Origin: Perilla frutescens
Lineage: Eukaryota > Streptophyta > Magnoliopsida > Lamiales > Lamiaceae
Length of the DNA: 64,000 bases
Direction of reading: 5' to 3'
NCBI GenBank assembly: GCA_026008535.1
Contig: BRKX01000004.1
Coordinates: forward strand, 58,536,501-58,600,500
Each line of letters starts with the position of its first letter. Positions within the stretch are counted from its first letter, which is position 1. The notes under the pieces were generated by a model. That model was given only the letters and a program-made list of their open reading frames with translations, was not told the origin of the DNA and made no database searches. This document shows positions 12,011 through 22,286 of this stretch, piece by piece. The position numbers were made by a program, and so were the translations under genes.

Positions 12011-12277
12011 GATTGAGTAGTTTTGATTAGGTAAGGATTTAAGTTTTTCATTTAATTCCCCCTATTCACGTTCTTTCTAAAAATAATACATATATAAGTT
12101 TACAGAAATAACCTTAAGTGCACTCACACATTAAAAACCAACATCATGATTACTAATTGTCAGAATTAATACAATCCGTCAATTTTAGAGATGAATGGAT
12201 CATATTAATCCATAATTTACACACTAGGCACCTATATGTACCCTAACCCTCCTCTATATATATATATATATATATAT

Positions 12278-13030
12278 AGGATATGGATCAAATGAGACTA
12301 TTTTCTTGGTGTGAGAACTAAGATCTCATCTTACACCATCCAATTTAATGATCCCATGGTTGAGATTTAATGTAGAGATGGTGGCAATTTTATAAATAAT
12401 AGGGCAAAAAAGAAAGAAGGGAGGGCTATTTTCGTCCAAACCCATTAAAAATGATGATGTCAGCAATTAAAAAAATCTTAAAAATTTTAAACGACCATAA
12501 CTTGCTCGTTTTTAATCCAATGCACACAAAAAATATATCAAATTAAAGTTCTCTTCGTGCTCTTTCATTTAAGATGTCGAAAGGCTATGTTTAGATGAAA
12601 AAATATAAACGAAAAATAATAAAAAAAAAAAAGATATTTTTTTACGCATGTCCAGGTTGTAAATGTTTTCGTTAGCATATAATAATTCTTCGTCAGTATT
12701 ATGATAACGTATGCTAACGAAGCATTTCTCATATGCTAACATAATGTAGTTACTGTCCTAACAAAGAATTATCATAATGTTAGCGTAGTACAAATTTATT
12801 AGAGGTTATTCAATCTCAATTATGGTTTATTTCATCTCAATTATGGTTTATTCCATCTAATTATGATTTTTTTTAATTTACTTTTCCTTTTATAGTTCCT
12901 AATTGATTATTATAGTTTATCACATGCAATTATGGTTTATAACGTATGTTGACAAAATATTCTCATATGCTAACATCGTGTATTCACAGTGCTGACGAAG
13001 TAAAACCATAATGCTAACGTAGTACAAATA

Positions 13031-13083
<53 letters not shown>

Positions 13084-13093
13084 GTTCCAACTA
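12278..13093. mobile_element. (TA)n-flanked long-TIR element, right end deleted
   Basis: The left end AGGATATGGATCAAATGAGAC follows a (TA)n run and continues into TGGTGTGAGAACTAAGATCTCATCTTACACC, the family terminus. The interior carries repeated GCTAACGAAG / GTTAGCATA words in both orientations. On the right the sequence runs through an (ATT)n tract to TTAGTTCCAACTATATA, which could be a deleted right terminus (TAGTTCC then the final CTATATA). This deletion reading is an inference. Confidence 0.55.
13031..13083. repeat. (ATT)n microsatellite
   Basis: About 53 bp of near-perfect TTA/ATT trinucleotide repeat near the right edge of the deleted element copy. Confidence 0.95.
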
Positions 13094-13105
13094 TATATAT
13101 ATATA

Positions 13106-13774
13106 GGGGAGGGTTATAATGCAAACCCTACCTAGTGTAGGAACTATGAACCCATCTCACATCATACAATCAATAAAGATCTATGGTCCAGATTTGATTA
13201 AAAGGAGTGGTGGCAATTCTGTAATATTTGAAAAAAAAAATTGTGCGGGGTATTAACGTAATTTGGCAATTCTTATAAAAATTGCGAAGGATATTTGATA
13301 ACATATTGTCATGCTAACGAAGTATTATCATCATGCTAACGAAGCGTTATCTTTATGCTAATGAAAATTTTTCTCATATTGTTAACGAAAAATTAAATTC
13401 TAAAGTGTAATTATAAATTCTAATAGGATGAAATAAATCATAATTCAGATATAATAAACTTCAATGATCTAAAAATATAATTAAATTCTAAAAATTAATT
13501 ATAAACCCCAATTGGATGGAATAAATCATAATAACAATATAAATATAAAACTTTAGCATAATGATATTATTTTATCAGCATTGCGAATAAACTATGTTAG
13601 CATATAACAATTCATCATTAGCATAAGTTATAAACCATAAATGGATGAAGAAAACTCTAACTAATATATTCGAATTTGATGAAATAGATAATATATAATA
13701 CTCAATTAGTAACTAAAACATAAAAATTAAATCATAAAAAATAATTATAAATCATAATTGAAATGTAATAAATC

Positions 13775-13813
<39 letters not shown>

Positions 13814-14304
13814 TAAGTATGCGTACTACGTTAACATTATGATAATCATTTATTAGCACAATGAATGCAATATGTTAGCATATAACAAATGTTTCGTTAG
13901 CACACGTTATCAACTTATCATAATGCTGACGAACCATTATTTAAAAGCTAACGAAATCATTTTTGCGCTGGCCACGAGTAAAAATATATATTTTGTATTT
14001 TTCATCTATATTTATTTGAACAAATATATCCATGACTGATCTTGAATTAAAGAGCATGAAAAGATCTTTAATTTGATATATTATTTGCTTTAATCCGATT
14101 TGAAACAAGTGAGTTATGATCGTTCAAAATTTTTAAAAAGTGATGACATCAGCTTTTTTTTATGGGGATTGGACAACTATATCCCCGCCTCCTTTTTTTT
14201 GCCTTGACTTTGACATTTAATCTCAGTCATTAGATCATCTAGGTGGACGGTATAAGATGGGTTCCTAGTTCCTACACCAGGAAAATATGTATTTTTGATC
14301 CAAC

Positions 14305-14309
<5 letters not shown>
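13106..14309. mobile_element. (TA)n-flanked long-TIR element, complete copy
   Basis: Both ends are present. The left starts AGGGGAGGGTTATAATGC and continues CCTAGTGTAGGAACTATGAACCC. The right, reversed, starts AGGGGTTGGATCAAAAATAC and continues CCTGGTGTAGGAACTAGGAACCC. (TA)n runs flank both. The inverted termini extend about 90 bp. The interior has no frame but many GCTAACGAAG-type words and an (AAT)n run near 13775-13813. It resembles non-autonomous elements that target TA microsatellites, such as rice Micron, or Mutator-like long-TIR elements; superfamily not settled. Confidence 0.62.
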
Positions 14310-14378
<69 letters not shown>

Positions 14379-14388
14379 GTGTGCGTGT
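14307..14388. repeat. (AT)n microsatellite with GT tail
   Basis: An uninterrupted AT run of about 65 bp is followed by a short GTGTGTGCGTGTG tract. It separates two copies of the long-TIR element family. Confidence 0.95.
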
Positions 14389-15141
14389 GTGTGTGTTACA
14401 ATGCAAATCCTATCTAGTGTAGGAACTAGGAACTCATCTCACACCATACAATCAATAAAGATCTATGGTCCAGATTTGATTAAAAGGAGTGGTGACAATT
14501 CTGTAATATTTGAAAAAAAAAATCGCGCGGGGGTATTAACGTAATTTGATAATTCTTATAAAAATCGCGGAGGATATTTGATAACATATCAGCATGCTAA
14601 CGAAGTATTATTATCATGCTAACGGAGCGTTATCTTTATGCTAATGAAAATTTTTCTCATATTGTTAACGAAAAATTAAATTCTAAAGTGTAATTATAAA
14701 TTCTAATAAAATGAAATAAACCATAATTCAGATATAATAAACTTCAATGATCTAAAAATAGAATTAAATTCTAAAAGTTAATTATAAACCTCAATTGGAT
14801 GAAATAAATCATAATAATAATATAAATATAAAACATTAGCATAATGATATTATTTTATCAGGATTGCGAATAAACTATGTTAACATATGACAATTCATCG
14901 TTAGCATAAGTTATAAACCATAAATGGATGAAGAAAACTATAAGTAATATATTCTAATTTGATAAAATAAATAATATATAATATTCAATTAGTAACTAAA
15001 ACATAAAAATTAAATCATGAAAAAATAATTATAAGTCATAATTGAAATGTAATAAATCATAATAATAATATAAATATGCGTACTACGTTAACATTATGAT
15101 AATCATTCATTAGCACAATGAATGCAATATGTTAGCATATG
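14389..15141. mobile_element. (TA)n-flanked element, truncated third copy
   Basis: This stretch is a close direct repeat of about 13117-13880, with few differences (for instance the shared block AATCAATAAAGATCTATGG). Similarity ends abruptly at 15141 after GTTAGCATATGA, where unrelated sequence begins, so the right part is missing. It has the left terminal sequence but no right terminus. Confidence 0.68.
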
Positions 15142-18100
15142 AGCCAAACTGGTATTTGCGGTGAATCCTCTTATTAAGTAGTCATGCATTAGTATAGGAA
15201 CTCCCAATTCTATAGCAAATATAGCTCTTTTCATCATTTATTCACATGTGCCCCCAGTAGCATTCAAGTAATGCCCTTTGATTTCACTTGTTTCAGTCTG
15301 TGCTTTATATGAGAGCTGCAAATAAGAATGCTGAAAATTATTTCGAACTTTTAAAGCTTGTAAATTATTCCCAACTCAAGGCCGTACCAATTCGTGGTTG
15401 ATCCGACCGGTTCAGTTCGATTTTTAAAACACTGCAATAATGGGGATATATATGAGAGTTGCAAATAAGAATTTTTAAAATTATTTCGAACATTTAAAGT
15501 TTGGAAATTATGACAAAATTGGCTTCATAAAAAAAATAGTCTAAATTTTATATTTCGTCATTTGTTTGTATAATATATAAGCAATCTAAACTTATACAAA
15601 GGCTTGAATTTGCGGTTCTTGAAAAAGTTGAAATTTTTAAATCGCCAAAAGCTTTGTTATCAAATTCGACTTAAAACTTATTATAACGGCTAAAGAAATT
15701 TGATGCAAATATTCTATTGATTTTTCTTCTCCTTTTGAATGATTCGGAGAAACTCGTATGCGTTATGTAAGTGTAAAATACTTAGTATGCAGGAGCCTAC
15801 AAATTTCACATGAGAAAAAATAAACAGTGTTAAAATATTATGTGCACTGAACTCGATTTACACATGAACGAAAAATATAAAATTGTATCATGGGGCATTT
15901 TAATTTGAGTTTTTGAAAATTTGACTTTCTGGGCATCGGGGTTGAAGAAGAAGATATGAGTTTAAATTTGATTTTTTATTTTTAACGTACAAGACGACGC
16001 CGTTTTTATGTCACATATAATTTATGTTCACCCGAAAAAGAAAAAAAAGGATGAGCATATCTATTTTACAAAAAAATTACAAAATTGTGTCAAAATTTGT
16101 GTATTTATTCTCAGAAACATTGACTACATGGAAGATTTTAATGTCACATCATTTTTCCGTTTGCCGGAGTAAATTCATCAAGTATTTATTTTGTAAAAGA
16201 AAATTGTAAGTTTGTGTATTTAATCGTAGAATCCTTAATTTTTTAAAATGACTATTGAGGTGTGTATTTAACTTATCAATATCTTTATGGACAAAGCTCC
16301 ATCGTCAATTTGAGTTTACCGAGTTCCTTCTGATGTAACATGTTTCGTGGAAGGATGTTGAATTTGTATGGAATTAAATTATCTTCGTTCTTCCTAAAAA
16401 CAAAAAACTTATCAACATCCTTCAATGCAAATAATGACAAAGGTCGTCTGGTACCATTTTCCAACTACCAATTCCTATTTCATTGTGTGACATTAATTAC
16501 TCGAGAAATTTCTGCGAAATGAACATCAAACTACGGGGATTGACCGTCAACACTAAGACTATGTTTATCGGTCCTCAAAAAATCGACTGACACGTATGAC
16601 AACCAAAAAAAAAAAAGAATTTATTGAATTCGGCCGTTCGATCGAAGGAGACTAAGTAACCAGCTGGTCTCCCTCCTTACTCTTTCTATTCTTTTTTTTT
16701 TTGGTATTTTTTTAATGTATTATTAAAAAGAAATACATCCATTATATTTAAATTTTATTAGATATGTAAATTTTATTTGGACATCTGTTACCTTTCTATT
16801 GGATATGTAAAATTTATTTGGATTAATAAATATAATAATGCATATTTTTTTTAATAATACATAAAAAGGTTAAAAAATACCAAAAATCGTATTTTTCACT
16901 CTATAAATAGAGATTAATTTTGCAATATTTACACATATCTCACAAATTTCTCAATATCTCAATCTATAACGTTTAACATTTTTTTCTCTATCTCCCAATG
17001 GATCGAGGATTGCAAGCTTGTCAAGCTATATGAAAACTAGGTCACAACTTCACAATCGAAAAACTCACGCGCGGCATTTTTCATGATGACTTGATTGAGC
17101 ATATATGGCAAAAATTCAGCAATCATAACTAAATTTATATTTTTTCATCTATTTTAATTGTCGCTTGTTTATTTTCAATTTATGTTGAGTTATTGTTATT
17201 TGTGTTCTTAGTTTGTTTATTTTGTATTTTATCATATGATCTATTTTATATAAGTTTGTTATTTTGTGTTGTTACAATTTTCAGTAATAAAAATTATTTA
17301 TTTTAATTCGAATGAATTATATTATATTTATTACTAAAAAAAATAAAAATAATATATAATGTTTGTGGTTAAGTGTTTGGGGTGGTTGCTGATAAACTAT
17401 TAAATTATATGTGGTTAGATTGGATAGAAAATTGGTGATGTGGAAAAAAGAGAAATTAATTAAATATTGAGGCTATTTACCTGATTGAAGTGTTTACCCG
17501 GTTGCTGATAATGGTAGTCTAAGACAATCCTACATTTTCTTGACGCTTCAACTTTTTTATAAACGAAAAAGAACTAGGAGATTATCATATAATTTTTTTA
17601 ATATTTTCATATTATATCATTATTTTGTTCTTAATAAGTAATGTTTTCTTAAAATCACATTATGTGTATTTTTTTAGCACAATCTTATGATGTGGAATAC
17701 ATATCATCTAAGATCTTATTTACGTTGATGAGATAAAAAATATATTAAATTATATCTAATGTTTACTTTTTTTTAATATATCAAGATAGTGAATAACGCA
17801 AGAGTGCAAGACATGACATTTGATTAATTTGATTGTGTGATTAAATAAAAATTATGTACGTCTCCCATAGACGTGGAAGATGATTTACTAATAATTTTAA
17901 TATATCTAACCTTACATCTACTCGGCTATCTATCCTAAATTAATAATAGGATTATTTGCATTAAAAATTATAAAATTTAAGTCATTTCACAATTATAACA
18001 TGATGCCATTTTAATTATTGCAATAACATACCATATTTAATAATTTTTTTAACTAATTCATCTAATGTGTCGTACCAAAATTACACGTACACAACCATCT

Positions 18101-18356
18101 TAATAAAGAAAAAAAATCAAACATATCCGTATATATGGATTTACATTTGAGTATTGAATTTACTAGAAATAAAATTTCACCACGCAAAAGTCATAAAAAA
18201 TTATGCTTTATTTACAATATTACAAAATCATGCAGTAATTACAAAATGATATAAAAATAGTGATTTTTAATTTAAATAAGCCTAATAATAGCATAATAGA
18301 AAAAATGTAACATGAAAACGTATCAAACGCCACATACCAAAAAAATATATAAAAAA
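15142..18356. other. AT-rich intergenic DNA
   Basis: No gene is supported; open frames here are short and lack codon character. Two related segments, GAGAGCTGCAAATAAGAAT near 15311 and GAGAGTTGCAAATAAGAAT near 15454, form a short direct repeat. An inverted AT-rich pair near 16708-16760 and 16825-16885 may be a degraded MITE. Confidence 0.5.
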
Positions 18357-18371
18357 TGCGTGCGTGTGTGC

Positions 18372-18421
<50 letters not shown>
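18357..18421. repeat. (GT)n(GA)n microsatellite upstream of PHT1
   Basis: A GT run passes directly into about 35 bp of GA repeat. It lies about 160 bp upstream of the P1BS site of the phosphate transporter gene. GAGA tracts are known binding targets of plant BPC proteins, so a regulatory role is possible but not shown. Confidence 0.95.
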
Positions 18422-18423
<2 letters not shown>

Positions 18424-18579
18424 GTAAAGCTAAAGCTCAGGTGTCCACAAAACAAAACCGTTGACCAGTAGAGTAATAAAAGGTCTAAAAGAGATAATTT
18501 GGTATTTAGGGTGGGCCCACAGGGGAGTACACATGGCAATTCGAAAGAGGAAAGCCGCTTAAAATGTGGGACTGAATTC

Positions 18580-18587
18580 GAATATTC
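18580..18587. promoter_or_regulatory. P1BS (PHR1-binding) site of PHT1
   Basis: GAATATTC is a perfect match to the P1BS consensus GNATATNC, the palindromic site bound by PHR1-type MYB-CC factors in phosphate starvation. It lies about 26 bp upstream of a TATA-like TTAAATA (18613-18619), in the expected core promoter of the phosphate transporter gene. Confidence 0.7.
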
Positions 18588-18612
18588 TCACCAAGATTCC
18601 TCAAAGTCGTAG

Positions 18613-18619
18613 TTAAATA
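18613..18619 (+). promoter_or_regulatory. TATA-like element of PHT1
   Basis: TTAAATA is followed after about 30 bp by a pyrimidine-rich leader (CCTCTCCTTCC, then a CT run), as expected for a plant transcription start near 18645. This is a weak motif supported mainly by position. Confidence 0.45.
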
Positions 18620-18692
18620 CGCAACAAACCGTCTCCTTCTTCACACCCTCTCCTTCCATATCTTAAATCTTAATTCACTTCACTCTCTCAAA

Positions 18693-18694
<2 letters not shown>

Positions 18695-18738
<44 letters not shown>
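18695..18738 (+). repeat. (CT)n tract in the PHT1 leader
   Basis: About 44 bp of perfect CT repeat within the predicted 5' untranslated exon. It is complementary to the GA run at 18386-18421, so the two form an inverted pair around the core promoter. Confidence 0.95.
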
Positions 18739-18746
<8 letters not shown>

Positions 18747-18812
18747 CTTCTTTTTTTTTTCTTTGAAAATTACTGATCACCATAAATACATACAAAAAAA
18801 AAAGAAAAAAAA

Positions 18813-18848
18813 ATGCAAGTGGAGTTTCAGAGCGGTTGTTTCTTCTGA
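18813..18848 (+). CDS. Upstream ORF in the PHT1 leader (11 codons)
   Basis: An ATG in the predicted first leader exon opens an 11-codon frame ending in TGA before the splice donor at 18917. It is the first ATG of the modelled leader downstream of the CT tract, in an A-rich context (AAAAAAATGC). If the leader is as drawn, ribosomes would meet it before the transporter start. No function is known to me; it could be fortuitous. Confidence 0.35.
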   Translation: MQVEFQSGCFF

Positions 18849-18996
18849 AAACCCAATACGTTATTTTCGCTGAAATAATTACTGCGTATTTTCTTGGCTT
18901 CTAAAGTTCAGCTGAGGTAAGTTTATAAATCTCTTCTGATTTATTTTCGGTTATTTTTTATTTATATGATAAATCTTGAAGATGTATTGCATGCAT

Positions 18997-19004
18997 GCAT
19001 ATAC
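18997..19004. promoter_or_regulatory. Possible P1BS site in the PHT1 leader intron
   Basis: GCATATAC matches GNATATNC. In AT-rich DNA such matches arise by chance, so weight is low; it counts mainly together with the promoter copy. Confidence 0.35.
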
Positions 19005-19463
19005 CACATCCTTTGAGCGCTCGAAACTATTTGAGGTTCTTGAATTATGTAAATTTTTTTTATATTTTCTTCAGATCTTCTGGAAAATGGAATTATATCT
19101 AGAATTGGACTGTTGCAAGCAGCTAGCTTTTAATTCTGTCTTCAGAGTTTTACTTTGTTAAGGAAAACATCCTATGATTTTTTTTTTTTATAGGAAAACA
19201 GTACTATCGCATAATTCTTCTCTAAATATGACATTTAACTCGCTGGGTCTAGAATAATCTTTGCCTTAATTATTAACTATGTCTCATGATTCTTGTGTGA
19301 TTATATATTTTTACTAAAAAAAGTTGTATTAAAAATGAGCCTTCTCCCATCACGGACTTTGGGCCAAATTAAAGGATTTCATCGGAATCTTATATATTTT
19401 ATTTCATGAAATTCTTCTTAAAGTGGCATCTTGATACGGTGCTTTCTTAGGGTATCTTCTATT

Positions 19464-19800
19464 TTTTTTTTTTTTTTGGATGTCGAGGGTAAGCCGCAGC
19501 CGCTACCGTGGTGCACACTGGGTAAACCCCGCCCCCGTATAATAGCCTGCAAACCTACCCCGCCCCTGTGTAATAGCCTGCAAACCTACACAGGGGAGGT
19601 AAGCTGCAAACCTACACAGGGGAGGTAAACCACACTTGGCAAGCCAGGTGTGACAGTCTCACACCCAGTGGTGTTGGTCGTGGGTCGAACTTGAGGCCAA
19701 GGGTGACAGTCTCACACCCAGTGGTGTTGGTCGTGGGTCGAACTTGAGACCTTTGGCCTCAAGAAACACCACTCCACCACTAGGCCATCCCCAAGGGAAC
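19464..19800 (-). mobile_element. tRNA-derived SINE inserted in the PHT1 leader intron
   Basis: The insertion is flanked by a perfect 15-bp duplication, AGGGTATCTTCTATT, at 19449-19463 and 19801-19815. On the minus strand it starts GTTCCCTTGGGGATGG, has an A-box TGGCCTAGTGGT and B-box AAGTTCGACCC, and ends in an A-tail (poly-T 19462-19477). It is longer than the copy at 7325-7539 because two segments are internally duplicated: a piece with GTGGTGTTGGTCGTGGGTCG (so two B-boxes) and a piece with CTGCAAACCTACACAGG. Confidence 0.88.
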
Positions 19801-20059
19801 AGGGTATCTTCTATTCTAACGCTATGAATATGGGACGAGTATGAAAATAGTAATTAGATTGCTCTGAGTTGACAGGAAATTGTGATCACAACTGCATTTG
19901 GTTTCATCTGCAATCCCATGTTGTCGGCAAATCTCCTGTCGTGCAGTTGCGATCACCATGTGGTCCATATTCTTGAAAACTCTCCTCCAATCATATTTCA
20001 ATAATTTTATCTCAAATTCATTTTTCATATTTAATTCATTTTATCGATACTCACAACTT

Positions 20060-20067
20060 GTATATTC
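20060..20067. promoter_or_regulatory. Possible P1BS site in the PHT1 leader intron
   Basis: GTATATTC matches GNATATNC about 580 bp upstream of the start codon, inside the leader intron. A chance match is quite possible. Confidence 0.3.
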
Positions 20068-20642
20068 AACGTCATTATATATATATACACACAAGCAAGT
20101 CATATTTATATATATGATCTCTCATGTATTTTTTCACTCTAAAGGACTAAAATATATCTCATCTTTTGACTAAAGTTGTGATCATAAAAGCATCTAGAAA
20201 ACATTAATGGAGTTGTATAATGGTGATATTTATATAACTCATTCATTAATGAGGAGATTGAAATTTGAGTCAGGTGGTAACCGATCCCCAAACGCAAGAA
20301 TTCGATAAATTAATGGTAGTTATACCAAGCAACAGCTGGTACATTAATCTCTCCAATTGTGGTCAATAATTTAATTTATAAAATTGTACCTTTATTGACT
20401 TGTGCAAGTAGACTATTAGGTGTCATGTGATCCATTTTTTTTTTCCTGTTTTATTCAACTCCCCGTATTAAAATAAGATTCATTGTATTGCATGCATATT
20501 GAATCACCCACTCTTGACTCTTTGTCTTCTTCTTGAGGTTTGCCATTTTTCCAATTTATAACAATTTAACTCGTGATCATTAAACGATCATAAATAAGCT
20601 TCAAATAATGGACGGATTATTTCTTATTTTGAAGGTGTGAAT

Positions 20643-22286
20643 ATGGCTAAGGAATTGCAAGTGCTAAACGCATTAGATGTTGCCAAAACGCAATGGTATC
20701 ATTTCACGGCAATCGTGATTGCGGGAATGGGATTCTTCACCGACGCCTATGATCTCTTCTGCATCTCTCTGGTAACAAAGCTGCTCGGCCGCATTTACTA
20801 CCACCACGACGGGGCGATTAATCCAGGAACTCTGCCCCCGAACGTCTCTGCCGCCGTCAACGGCGTCGCCTTCTGCGGCACCCTCACGGGGCAGCTATTT
20901 TTCGGGTGGCTCGGCGACAAGTTAGGCCGGAAAAACGTTTACGGCATGACCTTAATGATCATGGTCATCTGCTCCATCGCCTCTGGCCTCTCCTTCGGGA
21001 AAGAGCCGAAGGCGGTGATGGCGACGCTTTGCTTCTTCCGGTTCTGGCTCGGGTTCGGCATCGGAGGCGACTACCCACTCTCCGCCACCATCATGTCGGA
21101 GTACGCCAATAAGAAGACCCGTGGCGCGTTCATCGCCGCCGTGTTTGCCATGCAGGGTTTTGGAATCTTGACGGGAGGGATGGTGGCCATTATTATGTCC
21201 GCCGCGTTCAAGGCGGCGTACCCTGCCCCTGCTTATGAAGTGAGCGCGGCGGCGTCGACCGTGCCTGAAGCTGACTTCGTGTGGCGGATGATACTGATGT
21301 TCGGTGCTCTCCCGGCGGCCCTTACTTACTACTGGCGGATGAAGATGCCGGAGACGGCGCGCTACACGGCGCTGGTGGCGAAGAACGCGAAGCAGGCGGC
21401 CTCCGACATGTCGAAGGTTCTGCAAGTGGAGCTGGAGGCGGAGACGACGGAGAAAGTTGTGGAGGTGATTAGCCGGAAGGAATTCGGCCTGTTTTCGAAG
21501 GAATTCATTCGTCGGCATGGATTGCATTTGCTCGGCACGACGAGCACGTGGTTCTTGCTCGACGTCGCCTTCTACAGCCAAAATCTATTCCAGAAAGACA
21601 TTTTCAGCGCGATTGGATGGATTCCGCCAGCAAAAACGATGAATGCACTCGAAGAAGTTTTCAAGATTGCGAGGGCTCAGACTTTGATTGCTCTGTGCAG
21701 CACTGTTCCTGGGTATTGGTTCACAGTGCTGTTCATAGATAGAATTGGGAGATTTGCCATTCAGTTGATGGGATTCTCGATGATGACAGTGTTCATGTTT
21801 GCATTGGCGATTCCTTACGATCATTGGACTCAGAGAGACAACAGAATCGGGTTCGTGATCATGTACGCTCTGACATTTTTCTTCGCGAATTTCGGTCCCA
21901 ATGCGACGACGTTTGTGGTGCCGGCCGAGATATTTCCGGCGAGGTTTAGGTCGACTTGTCACGGGATATCTGCGGCTGCAGGGAAGGCCGGAGCAATAGT
22001 CGGGGCGTTCGGGTTTTTGTACGCAGCGCAGCCCAAGGATCAGGCGAAGAGGGATGCGGGGTATCCGGCAGGGATTGGGGTGAGGAATTCCTTGATTGTG
22101 CTAGGCTGTGTGAATGCGTTGGGGGTGATTTTCACGTTCTTGGTGCCGGAGTCGAACGGGATTTCGTTGGAGGAAATGTCGAGAGAGAACGAGAACGAGA
22201 ACGAGATCGACAATGTTGAGATGGGGGGTGCATCATCGGGTATTCGTGATGCTAGGACACTGCCAGTTTCATCCATTGATCACTAG
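20643..22286 (+). CDS. PHT1: High-affinity inorganic phosphate transporter, PHT1 family
   Basis: This 547-residue protein is encoded without introns in the coding part. It is a plasma-membrane H+/phosphate symporter of the major facilitator superfamily that takes up phosphate from soil or moves it between cells. The start M-A-K-E-L-Q-V-L is the usual PHT1 N-terminus; a GTG six bases earlier is not used. The PHT1 signature G-G-D-Y-P-L-S-A-T-I-M-S-E begins at residue 141, within the first group of six membrane helices. A hydrophilic loop (about 240-290) separates the two halves, and the tail is rich in E and N with N-E-N-E-N-E. Length fits the family (520-550). A P1BS site lies in the promoter and there is a leader intron. 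The convergent neighbour is PPCK. Which PHT1 paralogue it is cannot be said here. Confidence 0.97.
   Translation: MAKELQVLNALDVAKTQWYHFTAIVIAGMGFFTDAYDLFCISLVTKLLGRIYYHHDGAINPGTLPPNVSAAVNGVAFCGTLTGQLFFGWLGDKLGRKNVYGMTLMIMVICSIASGLSFGKEPKAVMATLCFFRFWLGFGIGGDYPLSATIMSEYANKKTRGAFIAAVFAMQGFGILTGGMVAIIMSAAFKAAYPAPAYEVSAAASTVPEADFVWRMILMFGALPAALTYYWRMKMPETARYTALVAKNAKQAASDMSKVLQVELEAETTEKVVEVISRKEFGLFSKEFIRRHGLHLLGTTSTWFLLDVAFYSQNLFQKDIFSAIGWIPPAKTMNALEEVFKIARAQTLIALCSTVPGYWFTVLFIDRIGRFAIQLMGFSMMTVFMFALAIPYDHWTQRDNRIGFVIMYALTFFFANFGPNATTFVVPAEIFPARFRSTCHGISAAAGKAGAIVGAFGFLYAAQPKDQAKRDAGYPAGIGVRNSLIVLGCVNALGVIFTFLVPESNGISLEEMSRENENENEIDNVEMGGASSGIRDARTLPVSSIDH

Larger units (their letters stand above)
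8449..12254. mobile_element. Large (TA)n-flanked element with imperfect terminal repeats
   Basis: The left terminus after a (TA)n run reads AGGGAATGGATC... CCTAGTGTATAAATTGTGG. The right terminus before another (TA)n run, reversed, reads AGGGTACATATAGG... CCTAGTGTGTAAATTATGG. These form imperfect inverted termini of about 50-100 bp. Ends of this style recur at 12278, 13106 and 56646. The interior is very AT-rich, contains a Tourist-like insertion (8512-9391) and a dispersed repeat array (10010-12010), and encodes nothing I can recognise. Confidence 0.5.
18917..20634 (+). other. PHT1 5' leader intron
   Basis: The donor GAG|GTAAGT at 18916/18917 and acceptor TTTTGAAG| at 20634, eight bases before the start codon, define a leader intron of about 1.7 kb. 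It holds a SINE (19464-19800) and two further matches to the P1BS consensus, at 18997-19004 and 20060-20067. Leader introns occur in other PHT1 genes; this model rests on splice signals only. Confidence 0.6.

Noticed and set aside
16024..16522. Two short open frames in AT-rich DNA
   Set aside because: Their composition is that of random AT-rich sequence, with no motif and no splice or promoter context.
18282..18539. Minus-strand frame over the GT/GA repeat
   Set aside because: The product is mostly a translated microsatellite (LSLSLS and THTHTH).
20952..21581. Long minus-strand open frame opposite the phosphate transporter
   Set aside because: It is a shadow of the GC-rich PHT1 coding sequence, rich in R, H and E, with no domain and no independent start signals.
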